The notes beneath the pieces were generated by a model, which ran no database searches, had not been told where the DNA came from, and saw nothing but the letters and a program-made list of their open reading frames with translations. A program made the position numbers and the translations under genes. A DNA stretch of 15,572 bases from Methanosarcinales archaeon (GTDB lineage Archaea > Halobacteriota > Syntropharchaeia > Alkanophagales > Methanospirareceae), in assembly GCA_025464585.1 (NCBI GenBank), contig JAODGL010000126.1, positions 1-15,572 of the forward strand, in the 5' to 3' direction. Shown one piece after another: positions 7,638 to 12,246 of this stretch. The stretch's first letter is position 1. Each line of letters begins with the position of its first letter.

Positions 7638-7657
7638 TTATACATCTTAATGTATAA
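7638..7657. repeat. Palindrome copy 2, operator-like, upstream of the ATPase promoter
   Basis: The site reads TTATACAT-CTTA-ATGTATAA, with perfect 8-bp arms and a 4-bp centre. It differs from copy 1 only in the centre. Centre-to-centre distance is 34 bp, a little over three helical turns, so dimers would lie at roughly similar faces of the DNA. It sits upstream of the presumed TATA box of the decayed ATPase gene. Confidence 0.6.
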
Positions 7658-7699
7658 ACTCTTAAACTTCTCAAATTCCGAAGCTACATTTCACCGCGA

Positions 7700-7708
7700 A
7701 AAATTAAA
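7700..7708 (-). terminator. T-rich terminator after tRNA-Trp
   Basis: Immediately after the tRNA-Trp 3' end, the reverse strand reads TTTAATTTTT. Archaeal RNA polymerase usually stops at such T-runs without a hairpin. The call rests on composition and place only. Confidence 0.45.
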
Positions 7709-7782
7709 TGGGGTCGGTGCGATTTGAACGCACGATCGGCGAGTCTGGAGCCCGCTGCCCTTCCGGACTAGGCCACGACCCC
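7709..7782 (-). tRNA. tRNA-Trp (anticodon CCA)
   Basis: The reverse strand folds with acceptor stem GGGGTCG/CGACCCC, anticodon stem GCGGG/CTCGC, loop CUCCAGA (anticodon CCA), and T arm GTGCG-TTCAAAT-CGCAC. The discriminator base is A, as expected for archaeal tRNA-Trp. The gene is continuous; many archaeal tRNA-Trp genes carry an intron after the anticodon, and this one does not. CCA is not encoded. It stands alone between the decayed ATPase gene and the DUF763 gene. Confidence 0.95.
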
Positions 7783-7803
7783 GTGTATCCCGTATGCCAC
7801 ATA

Positions 7804-7818
7804 TTTATTTATAAAAAG
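7804..7818 (-). promoter_or_regulatory. TATA box for tRNA-Trp
   Basis: On the reverse strand CTTTTTATAAATAAA is centred about 28 nt before the first base of mature tRNA-Trp, the usual distance for an archaeal TATA box. Binding by TBP is inferred from sequence and spacing. Confidence 0.6.
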
Positions 7819-7819
7819 G

Positions 7820-7903
7820 TTATATATAAAAAACAGATAACATGAAGAAAAAAAGGTGATGAATTGAAAAAGAAATACCAAAATGAGTGGCTGGCAATTG
7901 AGG
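7820..7903 (+). pseudogene. Possible truncated 5' gene remnant with promoter and Shine-Dalgarno
   Basis: On the plus strand a strong TATA-like TTATATATAAAA (7820-7831) is followed by a near-consensus Shine-Dalgarno AGGTGAT (7854-7860) and a TTG at 7864. Reading from that TTG gives KKKYQNEWLAIEV and then runs antisense into the end of the DUF763 gene, stopping after about 30 codons. The first 13 codons look like a natural archaeal N-terminus, while the rest is shadow of the neighbouring gene. This suggests the front end of a gene cut off near 7903. Alternatively the pieces are coincidental, or this is a leader or small RNA. No function is assigned. Confidence 0.3.
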
Positions 7904-9016
7904 TTATATTTTCACCCTCGCTTTCGCTTCCTTCACTGCACTGCTCAATATTTCAGTAGTTTCGTCCATTGTGCGTTTATCCACGGGATACGGCACACCA
8001 TCTTTTCCGCCGAAGGCAAAAGAGAACTTTACAGGGTCTCTCCAACTTGGGGGCTCTCCGTAAATCAGCTCAGAGATAAGCGCTAAAGCGCGGACTGTTG
8101 CAGGTCCCACTCCGCGGATACACAAAAACTGCTCATAATTCTCCGGTTGCTTATCGTAAGCCACACGAAGCGCATCCCAGTTCACCCGCTTCGGCAACCG
8201 GTATATTGACTCGCGTGACCTCTCGTCCTCAACCCGGACTGGACTCCCTAAATTTGAAAGGTTATCGAAATCGAGAAGTGTTCTTTGCCCTTCCATTATT
8301 ACCTTTTTCCTCCCACCAAGCTCTTTATAAAGGCGCTCTAATTCTCCTGGCCTGGTCTTGGCAAGGTCAGCAGACATTCCCCTGCAACCCTTGCTCCCTT
8401 TTGCGGTCATGTCCAGCACGTGCTCGTGCAGGATGCCAACAATTCCCTGATGCGGCTCCTCATCATACTTATTTACCGAAGAAGAGAGCCAATGATACCG
8501 CCTTGCGTACCTGTTGCTGGGATTCATTCCCTGTTGAATCACCGCCCACTCACCGTGCTCTGAGATGACCATCGAATGATGATAAAGCTGATAGCCATCC
8601 TGGATGCATGCATTATCCACCTTTGCCGATATTCTGCTTGCATATTTTAGCTCATCTATCTTTTCGCCGCTAAGCCTCAACTTCTCCCCTATCGTATCTA
8701 TATCAGACAAAGTATTCCTCGATGCTTTTCCCTTACCGCCTGCGAGACCGATACCAAACTCCTCGGGGTCTATAACTGATTTTAAAACACCACACACGAC
8801 GGTTGTGGTCCCGCTGCTGTGCCAGTCATAAGCCAATGCACAGGATAGCGATTGAAACCATAAGGGGTCCGCTAATTTCTTTATCGCTCCATCCACGCCA
8901 TATTCATCTATTACCAGCTCAAATATAGCATGAGCCAAGTTCTTCATCCTTTTTACCAGCCAATAAGGTGCCGTTCCACCGTGAAGTGGCAAATCCACCA
9001 CGCCCGACCTGTTCAA
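7904..9016 (-). CDS. DUF763 domain protein
   Basis: This 370-aa protein matches DUF763, an uncharacterised family of archaea and some thermophilic bacteria. The conserved N-terminus SGVVDLPLHGGTAPYWL is clear, and length fits the family. Near the C-terminus FLCIRGVGPATVRALALISE (residues 297-316) resembles a helix-hairpin-helix, suggesting DNA contact; this fits proposals of a nucleic-acid role but is not proof. The central region has many histidines and glycines (YQLYHHSMVISEHGEW, about 142-157). The start is a TTG at 9016: it keeps the conserved N-terminus and has a strong Shine-Dalgarno AGGGAGG (9024-9030) seven bases upstream, whereas the first in-frame ATG is 23 codons inside. It lies 21 nt after the small membrane protein gene and is probably co-transcribed with it. 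Confidence 0.88.
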   Translation of the reverse strand: MNRSGVVDLPLHGGTAPYWLVKRMKNLAHAIFELVIDEYGVDGAIKKLADPLWFQSLSCALAYDWHSSGTTTVVCGVLKSVIDPEEFGIGLAGGKGKASRNTLSDIDTIGEKLRLSGEKIDELKYASRISAKVDNACIQDGYQLYHHSMVISEHGEWAVIQQGMNPSNRYARRYHWLSSSVNKYDEEPHQGIVGILHEHVLDMTAKGSKGCRGMSADLAKTRPGELERLYKELGGRKKVIMEGQRTLLDFDNLSNLGSPVRVEDERSRESIYRLPKRVNWDALRVAYDKQPENYEQFLCIRGVGPATVRALALISELIYGEPPSWRDPVKFSFAFGGKDGVPYPVDKRTMDETTEILSSAVKEAKARVKI

Positions 9017-9023
9017 TTTTAAA

Positions 9024-9030
9024 CCTCCCT
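9024..9030 (-). promoter_or_regulatory. Shine-Dalgarno deciding a TTG start for the DUF763 gene
   Basis: AGGGAGG on the reverse strand lies seven bases before the TTG at 9016. It is the strongest ribosome binding site on this part of the strand, and it supports TTG as the start over the next in-frame ATG 69 nt downstream. Confidence 0.8.
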
Positions 9031-9037
9031 AACAATC

Positions 9038-9532
9038 TCAATCAATACTTAATTTTGATAGCAACGCCCCAAATGTTAATCCTGCCGCGAAACCCAATAA
9101 TCCAGCCATAATCAAGTCAAATTTCTCTTTCTTTTCCTTGGGGAACTCTTCGCTCATTTTTTTCGCTAAAAATTTAAAATCTTGATACTCTTCAAATGTA
9201 AAACCTTTCCTTTTCGCTATTTTATCCCTGTAACGGTCAATCCTCGCCAGTTCTTCTTCCGAAATAGGATTCTTTCTTGCTACAAAAAATTTCCTGAATT
9301 CATCGAATTCTTTGATAAGTTTCTCCGCTTGGGGTTCTTCTTTTTTATAAATTAGCGCATAAACGCCGGGGATAAAGTTATCAAACCTGTTTTCCAGTTG
9401 ATTTATTCTGCCACCGATTGATTCAATCATCCCCTCAAGCCTACCAATCCTGTATGAAGCAGCGGCATACGCCGTCAGGAAAGCTATTATCACAGATATT
9501 ATCCCAGAAATTGCATACGAAAACAGCTCCAT
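9038..9532 (-). CDS. Small membrane-anchored coiled-coil protein, unknown function
   Basis: I do not recognise this 164-aa protein. Residues about 5-26 (ISGIISVIIAFLTAYAAASY) form a hydrophobic segment, probably one membrane span or signal anchor. Residues about 29-55 (IGRLEGMIESIGGRINQLENR) have heptad-like spacing and may form a coiled coil. The middle is charged, rich in Lys and Glu. Residues about 141-160 (LIMAGLLGFAAGLTFGALLS) are a second hydrophobic glycine-rich span. This suggests a hairpin membrane protein with a soluble middle. The ATG at 9532 has GGGAG four bases upstream, and a TTTTATATAG box lies about 50 nt upstream, giving a short leader. It lies between L15e and the DUF763 gene on the same strand; neighbours do not reveal its job. 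Confidence 0.75.
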   Translation of the reverse strand: MELFSYAISGIISVIIAFLTAYAAASYRIGRLEGMIESIGGRINQLENRFDNFIPGVYALIYKKEEPQAEKLIKEFDEFRKFFVARKNPISEEELARIDRYRDKIAKRKGFTFEEYQDFKFLAKKMSEEFPKEKKEKFDLIMAGLLGFAAGLTFGALLSKLSID

Positions 9533-9610
9533 TTTGCTCCCTATTTATTAGCCTTTATATTTTAAAAAAAGAGCTCTATATAAAATTTTTTACCCTTACC
9601 CTCACAGGTC

Positions 9611-10141
9611 TCACCCCACCAACGCTCTTCCTTTTTTTCCCGCTGAGGTCTTCCCTCTGAAGACCCTTCCGCGGTGCTTTCGGCTGCAAACCCAGTTGAG
9701 GTTCTTATCGGACTTAATCGTGGGATTTGCAGGCTCGACAAAAATTATTTCATACCATTTCCTTTTTCCATCCTCGGCTACCCAGTAAGAATTAAGAACC
9801 TCGAGGTTTGGATATTTCCTCGCAGCTCGTTCCTCAGCTATCCGCTGCAAGCTCTTTCCCGGCGTTATTTTGTGCACACCCATTCTCTTTGGTCTTCTGC
9901 CGTGCTTCGGTCTTGACTTCCTTCTCCCTCCTCTTCTTACCTTTGCTCTCACTACGATGATGCCGTGTTTCGCTTTATACCCTAAAGAGCGTGCACGGTC
10001 CAACCTTGTCGGTCTCTCTATCCTCACAACTGCTGGCTCTTTCCTCCACTCCACCAATCTTTTCTGCCTGAGTTCTCCTGCGTAAGAAGCCTCTGGCATC
10101 CTCCATGCATCGCTTATATACCCATAAAAGGACTTAACCAT
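9611..10141 (-). CDS. rpl15e: 50S ribosomal protein L15e
   Basis: This 176-aa protein is archaeal/eukaryotic L15e of the large ribosomal subunit. It starts MVKSFYGYISDAWRMP and continues with RLDRARSLGYKAKHGIIVVR, RGGRRKSRPKHGRRPKR, PGKSLQRIAEERAARKYPNL, LNSYWVAEDGKRKWYEIIFVE and the C-terminal LNWVCSRKHRGRVFRGKTSA, all typical. The start is the ATG at 10141, with GGGGAAG about 7 nt upstream. The reading frame extends 40 codons further to 10261, but that part is AT-rich promoter sequence and does not resemble L15e. It is divergent from the Lsm gene, and both promoters must lie in the shared 141-bp gap. Confidence 0.97.
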   Translation of the reverse strand: MVKSFYGYISDAWRMPEASYAGELRQKRLVEWRKEPAVVRIERPTRLDRARSLGYKAKHGIIVVRAKVRRGGRRKSRPKHGRRPKRMGVHKITPGKSLQRIAEERAARKYPNLEVLNSYWVAEDGKRKWYEIIFVEPANPTIKSDKNLNWVCSRKHRGRVFRGKTSAGKKGRALVG

Positions 10142-10282
10142 TTTCGTCTTCCCCTTGAAATTACCTTTATCTAAATAAATAATATAGGAAGAAAAATAAA
10201 GATAACCCAAAGCAGATTGTAAGTATAAGATACAAGAAGAACAAGAATAAGCAAGCAGCACAATAAAAAGAGAAGGAGAGTG
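10142..10282. promoter_or_regulatory. Divergent promoter region between L15e and Lsm
   Basis: The AT-rich gap holds the starts of two divergent transcripts. On the reverse strand CTATATTATTTATTTAG (about 10173-10189) offers a TATA box for L15e, with a leader carrying GGGGAAG. On the plus strand the TATA candidates (such as AGTATAAGAT near 10219) are weak. The plus-strand leader is strongly purine-rich and ends in AGGAG (10274-10278), a good ribosome binding site for Lsm. Confidence 0.5.
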
Positions 10283-10612
10283 ATGAGCATGGTGGATAAG
10301 CTTAAGCCGTTGGACGTACTAAATAAATCGCTAAAGTCTCCGGTTATAGTGAAGATAAGAGGCGGTAGGGAATTTAGAGGAGTATTAGACGGGTACGACC
10401 TGCACATGAACCTGGTGTTAAGTGATGCAGAGGAGCTGGATAAGGACACATCGGTTAAGAGCCTCCTGGGAGAAATTCTTTTGAGAGGTGATAATGTGGT
10501 GTTCGTTTCGCCAACCGAACAAAAAGAGACGGAAAAAGGAAAAGGTAAGGGGGAAAGCAAAGGCGGTGGTGAGGGCAAAGGCAAAGAATCGGGAGAAAAA
10601 GGAACATGGTAA
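10283..10612 (+). CDS. Sm/Lsm-like RNA-binding protein with charged C-terminal tail
   Basis: This 109-aa protein is an archaeal Sm-like protein, a family that forms ring oligomers binding U-rich RNA and acts in RNA metabolism. PLDVLNKSLKSPVIVKIRGG and EFRGVLDGYDLHMNLVL carry the Sm1 motif; GEILLRGDNVVFV is Sm2 with its expected RG. Archaeal Lsm proteins are usually about 70-80 aa. Here about 30 extra residues follow, almost all Lys, Gly, Glu and Ser (KGKGKGESKGGGEGKGK), ending in GTW, and likely disordered. AGGAG (10274-10278) is the ribosome binding site; GTG 10280, ATG 10283 and ATG 10289 are all possible starts and I prefer 10283. The end overlaps the L37e gene by 7 nt, the common archaeal Lsm-L37e pairing. 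Confidence 0.94.
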   Translation: MSMVDKLKPLDVLNKSLKSPVIVKIRGGREFRGVLDGYDLHMNLVLSDAEELDKDTSVKSLLGEILLRGDNVVFVSPTEQKETEKGKGKGESKGGGEGKGKESGEKGTW

Positions 10613-10776
10613 AAGGAACACCCTCAGCGGGCAAGAGGCAGAAGAGGTCGCATATAAAATGTAGAAGATGCGGTAGTCATTCTTTTAGCCTGCATGCGAA
10701 GTACTGTGTGGCATGTGGGTTCGGGAAATCAAGAAGAATGAGGAAGTCATATGGCTGGCGGAAGAAGAAGGCGTGA
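10606..10776 (+). CDS. rpl37e: 50S ribosomal protein L37e
   Basis: This 56-aa protein is the zinc-ribbon ribosomal protein L37e. It begins MVKGTPSAGKRQKRSHIKCR, has the zinc ligands in CRRC (C19, C22) and CVAC (C34, C37), and continues GFGKSRRMRKSYGW, as in the family. The usual length is 55-65 aa, so it is complete. The ATG at 10606 lies inside the last codons of the Lsm gene, giving a 7-nt overlap, and a GGGAG within the Lsm tail can serve as ribosome binding site. Translation is therefore probably coupled to Lsm. Its TGA stop is only 2 nt before tRNA-Ser, so one transcript likely carries Lsm, L37e and the tRNA. Confidence 0.97.
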   Translation: MVKGTPSAGKRQKRSHIKCRRCGSHSFSLHAKYCVACGFGKSRRMRKSYGWRKKKA

Positions 10777-10778
10777 AA

Positions 10779-10865
10779 GCCGAGGTAGCTTAGCGGACAA
10801 AAGCGCCGGCCTTGAGAGCCGGTGTCCCTGACAGGGACACAAGGGTTCAAATCCCTTCCTCGGCG
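10779..10865 (+). tRNA. tRNA-Ser (anticodon UGA)
   Basis: The plus strand folds into a class II tRNA. The acceptor stem is GCCGAGG/CCTCGGC. The anticodon arm CCGGC-CTTGAGA-GCCGG gives anticodon UGA, and a long variable arm TGTCCCTGACAGGGACA forms a stable hairpin. The T arm is AAGGG-TTCAAAT-CCCTT and the discriminator is G. The long variable arm and G73 are serine identity features. There is no intron and no encoded CCA. It starts 2 nt after the L37e stop codon and probably depends on the Lsm-L37e transcript. Confidence 0.96.
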
Positions 10866-10888
10866 TACGTATAAAAAGATAATATTAC

Positions 10889-10982
10889 AGACACAGATTA
10901 ACGCAGATGAAAAGATTAAATCCGTTAAAAATAGCTAAAACCCAACCCACAAAAAGAAAAAAATCCGTGTAAATCCGTGTCT
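10889..10982. repeat. Imperfect inverted repeat element in the gap before aIF2 beta
   Basis: The left arm 10889-10908 (AGACACAGATTAACGCAGAT) and the reverse complement of the right arm 10963-10982 agree at 16 of 20 bases. They flank 54 bp of A-rich sequence. The right arm also contains a direct tandem repeat of AAATCCGTGT. A similar string lies at 5530-5545. Intergenic repeats of this wording occur in several archaeal and bacterial genomes, so a small non-autonomous repeat family is plausible. It fills most of the 169-nt gap between tRNA-Ser and aIF2 beta. Confidence 0.6.
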
Positions 10983-11003
10983 TATAGTAGAAGAAAGTTT
11001 ATA

Positions 11004-11013
11004 CTTTATATAC
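11004..11013 (+). promoter_or_regulatory. TATA box for aIF2 beta (leaderless)
   Basis: CTTTATATAC ends 22 nt before the ATG at 11035, so transcription should begin at or next to the start codon. No ribosome binding site precedes the ATG, consistent with a leaderless mRNA. The 9-mer TATATACAA occurs at 11007-11015 and again at 11021-11029. Confidence 0.65.
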
Positions 11014-11034
11014 AAAAAAGTATATACAATCAAA

Positions 11035-11475
11035 ATGGAAGAATACCAATACGAATATGAGGAATTATTAGACCGGGCTTTGGGGCAGCTATCGAGTACA
11101 AAGACCATCGAATCTCGTTTCATCATACCAGAGCTAAAAGTGTTCATAGAGGGAAAGACCACGATCTTCGAGAATTTTGATGCTATCTGCAACTACATAA
11201 ATCGCGAAGCGGAGCACGTGATGAAATTTCTGCTGAACGAGTTGGGGACAGCAGGAAAGATAGAAGGGAACCGGGCGATTTTTCAGGGGCATTTTTCGAA
11301 GGAAGAGGTAGCACGTCAAATCCAGAGATACATTGATGAATACGTGCTATGCAGAGAGTGTAAGAAGCCGGATACACACTTTATGAAGATGGAGCGTATA
11401 TGGGTGCTGAAATGTGATGCATGCGGTGCGATTCGCCCTATTGTGAAGAGAAAGGGTGGAAGGGTAAAAAAGTAA
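11035..11475 (+). CDS. eif2b: Translation initiation factor 2 subunit beta
   Basis: This 146-aa protein is archaeal aIF2 beta, part of the heterotrimer that brings initiator Met-tRNA to the ribosome. The N-terminal helix region is YEELLDRALGQL, the core has FENFDAICNYINREAEHVMKF and the diagnostic ELGTAGKIEGNRAIFQGHF (69-87), and the C-terminal zinc ribbon has C106, C109, C127 and C130 (CREC and CDAC). Length is typical of the archaeal form. It has its own TATA box and probably a leaderless transcript. The next gene starts about 100 nt later with its own TATA box, so this may be a single-gene transcript. Confidence 0.96.
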   Translation: MEEYQYEYEELLDRALGQLSSTKTIESRFIIPELKVFIEGKTTIFENFDAICNYINREAEHVMKFLLNELGTAGKIEGNRAIFQGHFSKEEVARQIQRYIDEYVLCRECKKPDTHFMKMERIWVLKCDACGAIRPIVKRKGGRVKK

Positions 11476-11536
11476 ACGTATCTGCTCAAGTGTGGAAAAT
11501 CCTAAGTTCTAATCCTAATTTGGATTTAAAGTTTAG

Positions 11537-11546
11537 TATTTATAAG
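11537..11546 (+). promoter_or_regulatory. TATA box for the methyltransferase gene
   Basis: TATTTATAAG lies 31 nt upstream of the ATG at 11578, predicting a start site within about 10 nt of the ATG. No Shine-Dalgarno is evident, so the mRNA probably has a very short leader. Confidence 0.6.
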
Positions 11547-11577
11547 CCTACGGGATAATGAGTAATACTATATTACC

Positions 11578-12120
11578 ATGGACCTGTTAGAGAACGAAGT
11601 CGAGCTGGTGGAAAAACTCTGTGAGCGGATTAAAACAGAAGAAGGAAAAGAAAAGGTTTTGGATGTTGGATGCGGCACCGGGAAATTGAGTGTATATTTA
11701 AGTGAGAAGACTGGGTGTGATGCAACCGGGATTGATATGGAGCAGGAGAAGATAGAAAAGGCGAGAAAGAACTCGCTTTCCGGTAAGGTCGAGTTTGAAG
11801 TCCAATCTGCCGAGAAGATGGCTTTTGCAAACGACACTTTCGATGCCGTTGTATCGTTAAAGGCGTTACATGAAATGGCTAATCCTAAGGAAGTATTAGA
11901 GGAGTCAAACCGTGTGTTGAAATCTCAGGGGCGAATATTACTTATTGACTGGGTAGGCGGTGCAGCAAAAACAAAAGGTCATGCACATGCGCACAAATAT
12001 TTCACGCGGGAGCGCTTAGAAGAAGTGCTCTTAGAAACTGGCTTTGTTAATCTGCGGGTCGAACTTAATAAAGAAGGCGAGTTGATGTTGGTAGAAGGGA
12101 GGAAACCAAACTATAAATAA
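11578..12120 (+). CDS. Class I SAM-dependent methyltransferase, substrate unknown
   Basis: This 180-aa protein has a complete class I methyltransferase fold. Motif I is VLDVGCGTG (residues 27-35), the acidic SAM ribose ligand is in ATGIDMEQ (D53), then VEFEVQSAEKMAFANDTFDAV (71-91), the VVSLKALHEM strand-helix (91-100) and NRVLKSQGRILLIDW (111-125). A histidine-rich GHAHAHKYFT (134-143) precedes the last helix; it could bind a metal or substrate. Such small Methyltransf_11-type enzymes act on small molecules, lipids, quinones or arsenite, and this sequence does not show which. It has its own TATA box. It lies 126 nt before the first atwA gene on the same strand. A role in Mcr biology is possible only by position. 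Confidence 0.85.
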   Translation: MDLLENEVELVEKLCERIKTEEGKEKVLDVGCGTGKLSVYLSEKTGCDATGIDMEQEKIEKARKNSLSGKVEFEVQSAEKMAFANDTFDAVVSLKALHEMANPKEVLEESNRVLKSQGRILLIDWVGGAAKTKGHAHAHKYFTRERLEEVLLETGFVNLRVELNKEGELMLVEGRKPNYK

Positions 12121-12172
12121 TAAAATATAGAAAAACTTTTAAACGAAGAAAAAATGTTTAAATTCAAATGCA

Positions 12173-12186
12173 AAAATTGCAATTTT
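12173..12186. promoter_or_regulatory. Perfect 14-bp palindrome at the atwA1 promoter
   Basis: AAAATTGCAATTTT is perfectly self-complementary. It directly adjoins and slightly overlaps the TATA-like TTTATATAATATAA (12184-12197), the best promoter candidate for the first atwA gene, and sits where a TFB-recognition element or an operator would be. In AT-rich DNA a chance palindrome is possible, so regulator binding is only suggested. Confidence 0.35.
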
Positions 12187-12197
12187 ATATAATATAA
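12184..12197 (+). promoter_or_regulatory. TATA box for atwA1
   Basis: TTTATATAATATAA lies about 55 nt upstream of the atwA1 ATG, predicting a leader of about 30 nt. That leader contains the Shine-Dalgarno GGGGGTGA (12233-12240) ending six bases before the ATG at 12247. Leadered initiation here contrasts with the probably leaderless aIF2 beta gene. Confidence 0.55.
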
Positions 12198-12246
12198 ATG
12201 CTAAAGATAAAATGGGAACAAATAGAAAGTATGGGGGTGAAAAGAA

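Noticed and set aside
10142..10261. 40-codon N-terminal extension of L15e
   Set aside because: It covers AT-rich promoter DNA. The conserved L15e start MVKSFYGYISD is at 10141 with its own ribosome site.
10171..10584. Reverse-strand 137-aa reading frame opposite Lsm
   Set aside because: It is antisense to the Lsm gene. Its serine/proline/phenylalanine-rich content is the mirror of the Lys/Gly/Glu tail.
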